This document shows positions 18,775-27,242 of a stretch of DNA of 51,148 bases, in pieces (position 1 is the stretch's first letter; every line of letters begins with the position of its first letter). The DNA is from CAYTGM01 sp964437365 (GTDB lineage Bacteria; Sumerlaeota; Sumerlaeia; SLMS01), in the NCBI GenBank assembly GCA_964437365.1, contig CAYTGM010000033.1, positions 1-51,148 of the forward strand, in the 5' to 3' direction. The translations under genes and the position numbers were made by a program. The notes below the pieces were generated by a model that saw only the letters and a list, made by a program, of their open reading frames with translations, searched no databases and was not told the origin of the DNA.

Positions 18775-19249
18775 TGACACTCATGGAGTTTTGCACAAAA
18801 AGGTTTATGAACACTTCGAACATGTAGAGGCGATTCTTCATGTTGGGGATGTGGGGTCGGACGACGTCTTGACGGAACTCGAAGTGATCTGCCCGGAAGT
18901 CTACGCCATTGCGGGGAACGTTGATATGACTTCGGCTCGTCTTCCAGGTGTTCGAGTGGTTGAATTGCCATTTGGAAATGTAGGGATGGCTCATGGTCAC
19001 CTCTTCCCTACCGAAAAGACGGAAAGGGTTCAGGCACTCTACAATACCTTCCAGGAGGCAGACGTCCGGGTGATTCTATTTGGCCATAGCCATCAGCAGT
19101 ACCTGGATGCGTATCGAGGTGTGTGGTTTCTCAACCCAGGATCTGCTGGGAGGCCTCGCTTCTCGGTTGTTCCATCCACCTGTCTACTTCAATGGGATCA
19201 GGACCACGACTTGCTCTCCTTTAGTTTTCAAACGTTCTCCTGGAGTTAA
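18752..19249 (+). CDS. yfcE: YfcE/MJ0936-family metallophosphoesterase
   Basis: The 165-residue protein shows all motifs of the calcineurin-like phosphoesterase fold of the YfcE family: SDTHG near residue 8, GDVGSDD near 33, GNVD near 53, the HGH motif near 80 and GHSHQ near 111, followed by LNPGSAGRPR, the family's C-terminal signature. These supply the two-metal site. Family members hydrolyse phosphodiesters (often tested with artificial substrates), and the physiological substrate is generally unknown. It overlaps the upstream membrane protein gene by 23 bases and precedes the fxsA-like gene by 2 bases, so the three form one operon. Confidence 0.93.
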   Translation: MLRYGIVSDTHGVLHKKVYEHFEHVEAILHVGDVGSDDVLTELEVICPEVYAIAGNVDMTSARLPGVRVVELPFGNVGMAHGHLFPTEKTERVQALYNTFQEADVRVILFGHSHQQYLDAYRGVWFLNPGSAGRPRFSVVPSTCLLQWDQDHDLLSFSFQTFSWS

Positions 19250-19251
19250 TT

Positions 19252-19806
19252 GTGTCAACGACCGTCAAAATACCTTTAGGAATAAAGCTTTTATTCCTGT
19301 TCACTGTCGTACCTTTAGTAGAGCTCATCCTTCTCATCTGGCTTTCACAGGTAACGAGTTTTCTCTTCACGATCGGCCTTGTGATCATTTCTGGGCTTGT
19401 TGGAGCAACAATGGCCAAAGAACAGGGACTGACAGTCTGGTTTCGCGCTCAGCAGCAAATGCAGCAGGGCCAGTTTCCCGCAAATCAGCTGATTGATGGA
19501 ATCATCATTCTCATGGGTGGGGCGCTTCTGGTTACGCCAGGTGTTCTCACTGATCTGGTTGGTTTTTCTACACTCATCCCTCCACTTAGAGCCCTCTGGA
19601 GAAAATACCTGCAAGAGTCATTTAAAGGCAAGATGCAGCGTGGATTTTCTTCCCAGGGAAACTTTGGCGGGTTTCGAGTCTACACAGCGGGAATGGGTCC
19701 CGGTTCTCAAGATCAACAGCGTTATGACGAGAAAGTAACTGTTGCTGACGACCCAGATCACAATCCGTTTGAGGATGAGTCCCCCTTTAAGAAACTGAAG
19801 AAGTAA
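19252..19806 (+). CDS. fxsA: FxsA-family cytoplasmic membrane protein
   Basis: The 184-residue protein uses a GTG start at 19252 behind GGAG (19242-19245). The hydrophobic N-terminus, PLVELILLIWLSQVTSFLFT, the GLVGATMAKEQGL segment, the DGIIILMGGALLVTPGVLTD signature and GFSTLIPPLR identify the FxsA family, whose E. coli member affects exclusion of phage T7 by the F plasmid. A charged Gly/Gln-rich C-terminal tail extends into the cytoplasm. It is the last gene of the membrane protein-yfcE-fxsA run. Confidence 0.93.
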   Translation: MSTTVKIPLGIKLLFLFTVVPLVELILLIWLSQVTSFLFTIGLVIISGLVGATMAKEQGLTVWFRAQQQMQQGQFPANQLIDGIIILMGGALLVTPGVLTDLVGFSTLIPPLRALWRKYLQESFKGKMQRGFSSQGNFGGFRVYTAGMGPGSQDQQRYDEKVTVADDPDHNPFEDESPFKKLKK

Positions 19807-19888
19807 ACAGGTTTTCAAACAGGTGGAACAGTTCTGGTCAAAGTTAACTTGACCATATCGGGCAGTTTCCCATGGTCTACTTCACACT

Positions 19889-19910
19889 TCGCTTCTCACA
19901 GAAGAAGCGA
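19889..19910. other. Perfect 8-bp hairpin between fxsA and the D-aminoacylase gene
   Basis: TCGCTTCT (19889-19896) pairs with AGAAGCGA (19903-19910) around a 6-base loop. It is not followed by a T-run, so it is a weak terminator at best; it may be a processing or leader structure of the next gene. Confidence 0.4.
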
Positions 19911-19937
19911 GATACTTAAATTGAAGTGAGACCGCCC

Positions 19938-21572
19938 ATGAGGTTCAATCCCCTTCCCATCATTCTGGGAGTTTTCCTACTATCAATCAAACACTCTGTC
20001 GTCTATACGGACGTCATTACTGCAGACCTGCTCATCGAGAATGGTCGAATCTATGATGGAACAGGGAACTCCTGGTATTATGGGGATCTCGTTATCGCAG
20101 ATGATCGTATCACTCATATTATCCTTCCAAATGAAGACCTGGCGGTTGATGCTGAACTTGTTATTGATGCGGAAGGACTGGCCGTGGCCCCAGGATTCGT
20201 GGATGTTCATACTCACGCAGATTCAACGCTCTATGAGAAACCTCTTGCTGAAAACTTCATTCGTAACGGCGTCACCACCATTATCACGGGAAATTGTGGT
20301 TACAGCGTTAAGGATATCAAAGAGTACTCTGAGAAACTTGCTGAGTCACCGACAGCGCTCAATGTCGCCACGTTGATCGGACACAACACGGTATTGAGAA
20401 ACGTAAAAGGTAACGTGGCGGGAGAGCTTAACGAGGAGCAGCTTCAGCAGGCACGTGACATGGTTAAGAAGGCGATGGAAGACGGCGCCGTTGGTATGTC
20501 CACGGGTCTCATCTATACGCCAGGAACCTATAGCCCAATCGAGGAGATTATTGAAATGCAGCGGGTGGCCGCTGAATATGGGGGAATCTATGCCACTCAT
20601 ATGCGGAGCGAGAGTCTGGAAATCAAAGATGCAATTGCAGAAGCCCTGAGGATTGGCAGAGAGTCTGGTTCCAGAGTCCAGATTTCACACTTCAAACTAC
20701 CAAGGGATATGGAACAAAGACTCGGCAGTCCGCAAGCCACTCTCGACCTTGTCTATCAGGCTCGCGAAGAGGGAATGGAAGTGTGGATCGACCAGTATCC
20801 CTACACAGCCTCAAGTACCGGTATTTCTGTTCTGTTTCCTGACTGGCTTCTGGAAGCTGGCTCTGACGAAGCAAAGACAACTCTATCCGATCCGGAAAAG
20901 GTTGTGAAAGTTAAAGCCGACATGGCCGAGCATCACGAAACCAATCGTTTAAGAAAAGACTTTGATTTTGCGAAAATCGCCTCCAGTGATGCCTATCCTG
21001 ATCTTGCCGGGAAAAGTATTAAAGAAGTGGCCACAATGAAAAAGGAAGAGGTGGGATCAACAGATAAAGACGTCACGATGGATGAGCAATACGATACCAT
21101 TATTGATATCTATATGAAGGGTGGCGCCAGTATGGTCTATCATACCATGAACGAAACAGCCGTCGAAACGATCATGAAATCACCGCTGGTTTCGGTATGT
21201 TCTGACAGCGGGGTTCGAAAATTCGGTGAGGGTAATCCCCATCCTCGTGGTTACGGTGCCAATGCACGTGTTCTCGGAGAGTATGTACGTGAAAGAAAAG
21301 TACTTACTCTTGAAGAAGCGATCAGGAAAATGACTTCCATGCCTGCGACTGCTTTCCGCCTGAAGGATAGAGGGCTAATACGTGAAGGCTTCGCCGCTGA
21401 TCTTGTTGTTTTTGACCCTGACACGATTACGGACAATGCAACGTTTGAAGAACCTCATCAGTATAGCACAGGCTTCAGAGCTGTAATCGTAAACGGAGAA
21501 GTGATCGTTGAAAATGATGAAATTACTGGTGCCCGACCTGGCAAGTTTGTCTTTGGCCCGGGATTCAAATAA
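19938..21572 (+). CDS. Exported N-acyl-D-amino-acid deacylase (D-aminoacylase, amidohydrolase superfamily)
   Basis: The product is 544 residues from the ATG at 19938; a GTG at 19926 is an alternative. A hydrophobic N-terminus (LPIILGVFLLSI) suggests export. The metal-dependent amidohydrolase motifs are present: GFVDVHTHADSTL near residue 70, the family-typical ITGNCGYS, STGLIYTPGTYS, IYATHMRSE, VQISHFKL, PYTASSTGI and a late SDSGV with HPRGYGANARVLGEYVRE. Family members release D-amino acids from N-acyl-D-amino acids; the exact acyl or peptide substrate is open. It ends against the convergent trmH gene without a gap. Confidence 0.9.
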   Translation: MRFNPLPIILGVFLLSIKHSVVYTDVITADLLIENGRIYDGTGNSWYYGDLVIADDRITHIILPNEDLAVDAELVIDAEGLAVAPGFVDVHTHADSTLYEKPLAENFIRNGVTTIITGNCGYSVKDIKEYSEKLAESPTALNVATLIGHNTVLRNVKGNVAGELNEEQLQQARDMVKKAMEDGAVGMSTGLIYTPGTYSPIEEIIEMQRVAAEYGGIYATHMRSESLEIKDAIAEALRIGRESGSRVQISHFKLPRDMEQRLGSPQATLDLVYQAREEGMEVWIDQYPYTASSTGISVLFPDWLLEAGSDEAKTTLSDPEKVVKVKADMAEHHETNRLRKDFDFAKIASSDAYPDLAGKSIKEVATMKKEEVGSTDKDVTMDEQYDTIIDIYMKGGASMVYHTMNETAVETIMKSPLVSVCSDSGVRKFGEGNPHPRGYGANARVLGEYVRERKVLTLEEAIRKMTSMPATAFRLKDRGLIREGFAADLVVFDPDTITDNATFEEPHQYSTGFRAVIVNGEVIVENDEITGARPGKFVFGPGFK

Positions 21573-22247
21573 TCAGGGATCTTTAACAGGTCGAACTCTC
21601 TTTTTCATAACAGACCACTCATGAACAATGGACTCAAACTCATCTTCACTCAATTGCGTGTTCTCGTAGAAGCCGGCTTCTTTTCGTTGCCGGAATGCTT
21701 CGTATAGACTGACTGCAGCTGCAACAGATACGTTCAAACTCTGAGTCATGCCGACCATGGGAATATAGAAAGGTGCGTCGGCCAGCTCCAAGAGCTCTTC
21801 TGAGGCTCCTTTATGTTCATTGCTGAAGACTAATGCTACCTTCTCAGTTAAATTGATATCATGCAATGGAATGGCCTTTTCATTGAGGGCAGAGGCATAG
21901 ACTTTGAACCCCTTCTTCTTCAATGAAGATAGACACTCTTTCTCCGATGAGTACTCAGCTCTTCTTATCCATTTCCTGGCTCCAGAGCTGGATTGCTTCC
22001 CATGCTTGATCAGGTCTGGAAAATCTTCATAGGTATAAAGAAGGTCGACGTTGAGAACACCCGTCGCATCACAGGACCTCAAGATGGCGTTCAGGTTATG
22101 AGGATCATGAATATTCTCCAGAACGACTCTTAAAGTTGGCTGTCGTTTTTCAAGCACAGAACGGATGCGCTCTTCTCTTTCCAGAGTCGTCTTCTTATCA
22201 CCATCTGTTGGGGGTTGGTTCTGTTTTCTTAAGTTTACGCGTTTCAT
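21573..22247 (-). CDS. trmH: tRNA (guanosine-2'-O)-methyltransferase, TrmH family
   Basis: The 224-residue SPOUT methyltransferase has the three family motifs. Motif 1 is DPHNLNAILRSCDATG with the catalytic Arg; motif 2 is VALVFSNEHKGASEE; motif 3 is YIPMVGMTQSLNVSVAAAV, which forms the knotted SAM site. The C-terminal extension (FESIVHEWSVMKKRV) matches TrmH rather than RlmB, so methylation of G18 in tRNA is the likely reaction. It starts at the ATG at 22247 in a divergent region that holds copy B of the repeated element. Confidence 0.9.
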   Translation of the reverse strand: MKRVNLRKQNQPPTDGDKKTTLEREERIRSVLEKRQPTLRVVLENIHDPHNLNAILRSCDATGVLNVDLLYTYEDFPDLIKHGKQSSSGARKWIRRAEYSSEKECLSSLKKKGFKVYASALNEKAIPLHDINLTEKVALVFSNEHKGASEELLELADAPFYIPMVGMTQSLNVSVAAAVSLYEAFRQRKEAGFYENTQLSEDEFESIVHEWSVMKKRVRPVKDP

Positions 22248-22360
22248 GTTCTTTCCCTTGATGGGAAAAAAGCTTATGATGATTACCGAGTCAACAATGG
22301 TTCATTTGAATTCATGACTCATTGATTTAGAGTGATCTCTAGAAGGCCTGCTCAATATAT

Positions 22361-22463
22361 GCTGGCTGTAAGCAGTAGCTTTGAGCGCCTGAAAGCGTCG
22401 AATTAGCAACACTATTACTGCGTTTCCAGGCACACAGCTCTAGCTCTCCCGCTCACCATCTAT
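22361..22463. repeat. Dispersed ~104-nt element, copy B (possible structured RNA)
   Basis: This begins GCTGGCTGTAAGCAGT and ends CTCCCGCTCACCATCTAT, matching copy A at 17462-17565 at both ends, with a diverged middle. Here the middle can pair GCCTGAAAGCG (around 22387-22397) with CGTTTCCAGGC (around 22421-22431), a stem copy A does not keep in the same form. It lies 113 bases from the trmH start and 116 bases from the TAXI gene start. Confidence 0.6.
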
Positions 22464-22579
22464 CTAACCATTACTTCTGAAGATCACTCCAATCTCAGTT
22501 TGCCTTGATCTCAGGTTGTCTGTTGCTACCATCAAATTTGATTGAATAACGCAATTCCCGCCCAAGAACGGACCCCACC

Positions 22580-23929
22580 ATGAAATTAAACTTTCGCCAC
22601 TGGGATTTCTTTAAAGTGATGCTCCCGACGATCCTTCTCGTGGTCTTTGCATTCTATGTCGCCTATCAGTTTGTCGGTCCTCCCCCACCCAGTAAAATAA
22701 CCATGATCGTAGGCAGTACCCAGGGGAAGTATTGGGAATTTGCACAGGAATATAAACGTCTGCTTGCCGAGGATGATATCGAGCTTACGCTCATTGAATC
22801 TAATGGTTCTTCTGAAAACTATGAAAGACTTCAGGACCGAGACCAAAAGATCGATCTTGGATTCATTCAAAGCGGTATCGGTGAAACAACTGAAGAGAAC
22901 CAGCTTCTTGGACTTGCGAGTGTGGCCTACGAACCGATCTGGGTCTTTCATCGGCAGGACACTACGATAAGTCGTCTGACTGAGCTACAGGGCAAACGCA
23001 TTGCCATCGGAGGTGAAGGTTCTGGGACGCAGGCAGCTGCCAGAGCTCTTCTACTGGACAACGGTGTGAATGAAGACAACACAGACCTGCTGCTGGTTGG
23101 CGCTGCGGAAGCAGTCGAGGATATTCTTGCTGGAGAAACAGATGCAGCATTTCTTGTCTCCTCTCCGACCTCTCAACTCGTGGAAAAGATCCTCCAGAAT
23201 GACAGTCTCACATTCATGGAATTTGATCGCTACCACGCCTATACAAGACGACATACCTACCTCTCTCATGTTTTGATCAGTGAGGGACTTATAGACCTGC
23301 AGAATAATCGCCCGAAAGAAGATAAGCATCTACTGGCCACAACGGCGACGATCGTCACGAGAGAAGAACTGCACCCTGCGCTCATCGACCTTCTCATGCA
23401 GGTTTTTCAGGAAGTCCATGAAGAAGGAGGGCTTTTGCAGGAGAAAGATGAGTTTCCTTCGCCTAGATATATGAGCTTTGAACTGAGCTCGGAAGCGGAT
23501 CGCTATTTTAAGAATGGACCGCCCTTTTTCCAGCGGTTTATGCCTTTCTGGGTAGCGAACCTGCTCGATCGCCTGAAGGTCATGATCATCCCCTTCCTGA
23601 CAATACTAATCCCTCTTTTTAAGATTTTTCCCCCAACCTATCGCTGGAAAATCCGATCAAAGATATACAAGTGGTATGCGCAAATTGATGAAATTGAAAA
23701 AGAGGCGATCGATACGGACGGTGCTGAAGCACTTCAAGATCTTTCCAAGCAACTCAGAGATATTGACCGTCGTATTTCACGGATCAAAGTTCCTTTGTCA
23801 TATGCTTATGAAGCTTATTCACTCAGGGTCCATCTCAACCTTATTCACGACAAACTCTTAAAGAGAATTGAACAGGTTAAGACGAACAGCCTGGAACAAA
23901 GCGATGATGATGTAGACCCGATTGTTTAA
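22580..23929 (+). CDS. TAXI-family TRAP-type solute-binding protein with membrane anchor and C-terminal cytoplasmic helix
   Basis: The 449-residue protein is held by an N-terminal helix (VMLPTILLVVFAFYVAYQFV). The binding fold follows, with IVGSTQGKYWEFAQEYKRLL, LIESNGSSENYERL, LGFIQSGIG, the GKRIAIGGEGSGTQAAARAL stretch and ILAGETDAAFLVSSP typical of the TAXI group. A second membrane helix (VMIIPFLTILIPLFKIF) precedes a charged helical tail (about 350-449; LQDLSKQLRDIDRRISRIK). TAXI proteins normally feed a TRAP permease; none is present here. Such two-helix members may act as independent sensors or partners of distant permeases. It ends 7 bases from the convergent hisD. Confidence 0.85.
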   Translation: MKLNFRHWDFFKVMLPTILLVVFAFYVAYQFVGPPPPSKITMIVGSTQGKYWEFAQEYKRLLAEDDIELTLIESNGSSENYERLQDRDQKIDLGFIQSGIGETTEENQLLGLASVAYEPIWVFHRQDTTISRLTELQGKRIAIGGEGSGTQAAARALLLDNGVNEDNTDLLLVGAAEAVEDILAGETDAAFLVSSPTSQLVEKILQNDSLTFMEFDRYHAYTRRHTYLSHVLISEGLIDLQNNRPKEDKHLLATTATIVTREELHPALIDLLMQVFQEVHEEGGLLQEKDEFPSPRYMSFELSSEADRYFKNGPPFFQRFMPFWVANLLDRLKVMIIPFLTILIPLFKIFPPTYRWKIRSKIYKWYAQIDEIEKEAIDTDGAEALQDLSKQLRDIDRRISRIKVPLSYAYEAYSLRVHLNLIHDKLLKRIEQVKTNSLEQSDDDVDPIV

Positions 23930-23936
23930 GACAGGA

Positions 23937-25202
23937 TTAGTCTTTGACGAGGCGTTTTTCAGCTGACCTTGCGTGTCCTTCAAGCTTTTCGTGCCGCGCA
24001 AGATCACGAGCGTCTTCGGCAATCTCTTTGGCCTGACTTAAGTCATCCACCTTCATCCAGGTTCTAATTCGAAGAAAGTTAAAGACAGATAAACCACCTG
24101 TATATCTGGCTGTTCCGCCAGTTGGAAGAGTGTGATTTGGGCCTGCACCATAATCGCCCATCACCTCAGCGGTGCCAGCACCGATAAACAATCCGCCGTA
24201 ATGCTTCAGACGCTTGGAAACCTCATCAGAATTATCCATGATAACCTCGAGGTGCTCGGGAGCAATCTGGTCAGTGGCGATGATTGCCGATTCAAGGTTT
24301 TCGCAAAGAACAGCGTAACCTTTCTCGAGGGATGACTTTGCCGTTTCTGCTGTGGGTAAATCCTGTAGCTGCTTAGAAAGCTCATCATTGGTTCTGTCTA
24401 TAAGCTCGGAAGATGTCGTCACAAGGATTGGAAGAGAATCGAAACCATGTTCTGCTTGAGCGATAAGGTCTGCAGCCACCACAGCAGGGTCAGCAGAATC
24501 GTCTGCAAGAACAACCAGCTCTGACGGACCAGCCAGCATATCGATCGCAACTCTTCCGAAGACAACCTTCTTGGCGGCCGTCACCCATTTACTGCCTGGA
24601 CCAACGATAACGTCGCACGCTTTACATCCACCAACCCCATAAGCCATGGCAGCGACAGCGTGGGCTCCACCAACCTTCAAAAGCAGATCGGCATCACTGA
24701 TATACGCCGCTGCCATTGTGATCTCTGTGGGTTTCGGACTTGCCACTATCACGTTTTCAACACCAGCTACTCGTGCCGTAATAGCTGTCATCATAACTGA
24801 TGAAGGGAGTGGGAAACCTCCACCAGGAGCGTAGCAACCTGCAGTCTCGACTGGATCTACATAGTGACCCGCCTGACCACCCGGAATATCAATCGTGACT
24901 TCTTTTAAAGCATTTCTTTGAGCTTCTGCAAAGACACTGATGCGCTCGGCTGTTCTTTTGAGAAGTTCCTGATCATTTTCTGGAAGACCATGGAATGCTT
25001 CTTTCAGTTCATCGCGTGTATAGAAGAGCGATTCACCAGGGGCGAGCTCTGAGAATCTTTCAGCATAAGACCGAAGAGAATCCTCACCGCCGTTCTTTAC
25101 ATTTTCAACAATCTCGTTGGTCGCGCGAAGTGTTTCCGCATCGACTGGCTCTTCAAGATGAGCTTTAACCTCAATTGCTTTGATGGTTTTCAGAATACTC
25201 AA
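23937..25202 (-). CDS. hisD: Histidinol dehydrogenase
   Basis: The 421-residue zinc enzyme oxidises histidinol to histidine using two NAD, the last step of the pathway. Visible family motifs are PGGQAGHYVDPVETAGCYAP, GAHAVAAMAYG, the long IVGPGSKWVTAAKK signature, IAPEHLEVI with the catalytic Glu-His pair, and GPNHTLPTGGTARYTGGLSV near the C-terminus. Length is typical. It is the last gene of the his operon, 29 bases after the hisA/I/E fusion. Confidence 0.96.
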   Translation of the reverse strand: MSILKTIKAIEVKAHLEEPVDAETLRATNEIVENVKNGGEDSLRSYAERFSELAPGESLFYTRDELKEAFHGLPENDQELLKRTAERISVFAEAQRNALKEVTIDIPGGQAGHYVDPVETAGCYAPGGGFPLPSSVMMTAITARVAGVENVIVASPKPTEITMAAAYISDADLLLKVGGAHAVAAMAYGVGGCKACDVIVGPGSKWVTAAKKVVFGRVAIDMLAGPSELVVLADDSADPAVVAADLIAQAEHGFDSLPILVTTSSELIDRTNDELSKQLQDLPTAETAKSSLEKGYAVLCENLESAIIATDQIAPEHLEVIMDNSDEVSKRLKHYGGLFIGAGTAEVMGDYGAGPNHTLPTGGTARYTGGLSVFNFLRIRTWMKVDDLSQAKEIAEDARDLARHEKLEGHARSAEKRLVKD

Positions 25203-25231
25203 AATTGTGCCTCTATTATCAGAAAAGAAAT

Positions 25232-26479
25232 CTACGAGTTCAGCTTCAGTGCCTTCAGATCCAACTCTCGCTCGACCTGTTCCAGAGTAACCCCTGCTTT
25301 CGCCATGGCCGTAAAAGTCAGTTTCAGCATTTCAGCCGCGTTTTCAACAGCCTCTTCACTGGAAGAAGACTTGGAAAGAAGTTCAGCTTTTTCTTCCAGA
25401 GATGATATGAGTGCTGACTCATCCTTAAGAAGCTTAGCAGTTTCCGGGCTCGCTTGATGATCATCTTTCGCTTTGTTCACGGTCTGCTCTAACTTTGTCA
25501 GTCCACGAGCATCATAGAAACAGTTCCAACGGTCAAGGTGACAGAACCCGCGACCATTCTGCTTAATGCGAAAGAGGATGGTATCAGAGTCACAGTCGAG
25601 GGAGATTTCTCGCAATTCCTGAGTTGCTCCAGACGTTAGCCCTTTAATCCAGATGCCGCGCTTCCTCGAGTGATAGACACCCAACTGACGATCCACAGCA
25701 GTACGCAATGACTCGTAGTTTGAATAGGCGAGCCCGAGCACACGACCACACTCATCTGCAGCAACCGTTGGGAAGAGGCCATCAGGGCGATCACTTTTCA
25801 GGGGAGCTGCTATTGCGTCGCCCAGATGCATCTGACCCGTATAGATTGCCATACCCACTTGAGCATCGGCTCCCATCTTGTGGAGCTCCGCTATTTCTTC
25901 TGTCGTTGTGATTCCGCCTGCAAAGGTGACTTTCGCGTCGCCCGCAGCATCCACGATCTTCTTTGCGAGCTCCATATCAGTGCCCTGAAGTCGACCTTCC
26001 TTCTCAACAAAGGTTACCAGGTAACCACCCACGAGCCCATTGAGCTCTTTCATTCTGTCTAGAATTGTAACGCCAGTCTTCTTGGTCCAACCCTCTACAA
26101 CGACATCGTTCTCGTACGCATCAAGAGCAGCGATGGTGCGCTCCTTAGGAAGCTGTGAAAGGATCTCTGGTTTGGCAGCGGTACCAAGAATGATCTTCTC
26201 TGCTCCGGCATCGAGCAGAGCTTTCGCCGTTTCCACGTCTCGGATGCCACCGCCTACACGGCAGCGAGCTACGCGAAGCAGTCCCTTGATGGTTTCTTCG
26301 TTGGAACCTTTACCAAGGGCACGGTCGAGGTCTATAACAGCAATCTCACCGGCGAGTCGGAATTTCTCGGCAAGAGGAATGGGATCGCCGTAGGTTCTCT
26401 CTTCAGAGCGGCTCTCTTCCTTTCCTCCAATTAGTTGAACGGATTGACCATCCATTAAATCGATTGAGGGAACGATCAT
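25232..26479 (-). CDS. hisA: HisA-HisI-HisE fusion: ProFAR isomerase, phosphoribosyl-AMP cyclohydrolase and divergent phosphoribosyl-ATP pyrophosphatase
   Basis: The protein has 415 residues. Residues 1 to about 230 are a HisA barrel: PSIDLMDGQSVQL with the catalytic Asp, VGGGIRD, AALDAYENDVVVEGW with the second Asp, and FAGGITTTEEI. About 235-330 is a complete HisI: YHSRKRGIWIKGLTSG, then DCDSDTILFRIKQNGRGFCH and WNCF, keeping the zinc Cys and Asp ligands. About 335-415 is helical and aligns with HisE: LEEKAELL and ENAAEMLKL in place of the usual EEAxE and EAADLLYH, then AGVTLEQVERELD. Three reactions (steps 2-4) would sit on one chain. HisI-HisE fusions are common; adding HisA in front is, to my knowledge, unusual. 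Start overlaps the hisF stop by 4 bases. Confidence 0.9.
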   Translation of the reverse strand: MIVPSIDLMDGQSVQLIGGKEESRSEERTYGDPIPLAEKFRLAGEIAVIDLDRALGKGSNEETIKGLLRVARCRVGGGIRDVETAKALLDAGAEKIILGTAAKPEILSQLPKERTIAALDAYENDVVVEGWTKKTGVTILDRMKELNGLVGGYLVTFVEKEGRLQGTDMELAKKIVDAAGDAKVTFAGGITTTEEIAELHKMGADAQVGMAIYTGQMHLGDAIAAPLKSDRPDGLFPTVAADECGRVLGLAYSNYESLRTAVDRQLGVYHSRKRGIWIKGLTSGATQELREISLDCDSDTILFRIKQNGRGFCHLDRWNCFYDARGLTKLEQTVNKAKDDHQASPETAKLLKDESALISSLEEKAELLSKSSSSEEAVENAAEMLKLTFTAMAKAGVTLEQVERELDLKALKLNS

Positions 26480-27240
26480 GGTCGAACTGCAACTCCCTTA
26501 TCTAGTAGTAAATCTTTCAAACTTTGTACGGTATATTCGCCGTCATGGAAAATAGATGCGGCAAGAACTGCGTCAGCTCCGGCGTCGATAGCTTCAATCA
26601 GGTGTTCAGGAGAAGCAGCACCGCCAGAAGCGATAACCGGAACATTAACGACACCGCTAACTGCCTTGAGAAGTTTCAGGTCGTATCCAGACCGCGTACC
26701 ATCGCGATCCCAGGAAGTCAGAAGAATCTCGCCGGCTTCGTATTCGTGCACAACTTTCTGGGCCCATTCAATGGCATCAATACCGGTACGCTTCTTCCCT
26801 GACATGATGACAATTTCCCAGCCGTCGCGCCCATCCTCGTACATGGCTGCATCAATAGCTACAACAGAGCACTGGCTTCCAAAGTTATGCGCAATATCTC
26901 TAATGATTTCAGGGTTCGTTACGCCGGCAGTATTTACACCCACCTTGTCGGCACCAGCTTCGAGAAGAGCTCTCGCATTCTCTGCAGTCCTGACTCCCCC
27001 GCCGACAGTTAAAGGTATAGACAGTTCCTGACGAACTAAAGCGACTGTTTCCAGGTGATTGCCTCGCCCTTCAGGTGTGGCAGAAACATCGAGCAATACA
27101 AGCTCATCAGCTCCCTGCTCTTCATAAGAGCGAGCCAACTCCACAGGATCACCTGCATCCCTCAACCCTTGAAACTTGATCCCTTTAACCACGCGTCCAT
27201 TGGAACAATCGAGACAGGGAATAATTCTTCGTGTTAACAT
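26476..27240 (-). CDS. hisF: Imidazole glycerol phosphate synthase, cyclase subunit
   Basis: The 254-residue barrel closes the imidazole ring using ammonia delivered by HisH. RIIPCLDCSNGRVVKGIKF carries the first catalytic Asp, and VVAIDAAMYED the second; GGVRTAENARALLEAGADKV and IASGGAASPEHLIEA are the phosphate-binding loops. The first motif has Cys after the Asp where Val is usual. It follows hisH by 2 bases and overlaps the hisA fusion by 4 bases. Confidence 0.97.
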   Translation of the reverse strand: MLTRRIIPCLDCSNGRVVKGIKFQGLRDAGDPVELARSYEEQGADELVLLDVSATPEGRGNHLETVALVRQELSIPLTVGGGVRTAENARALLEAGADKVGVNTAGVTNPEIIRDIAHNFGSQCSVVAIDAAMYEDGRDGWEIVIMSGKKRTGIDAIEWAQKVVHEYEAGEILLTSWDRDGTRSGYDLKLLKAVSGVVNVPVIASGGAASPEHLIEAIDAGADAVLAASIFHDGEYTVQSLKDLLLDKGVAVRP

Positions 27241-27242
27241 AA

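Noticed and set aside
17462..22463. Element copies A and B as integron attC sites
   Set aside because: No RYYYAAC/GTTRRRY core pairs, no integrase, and the genes between them face both ways.
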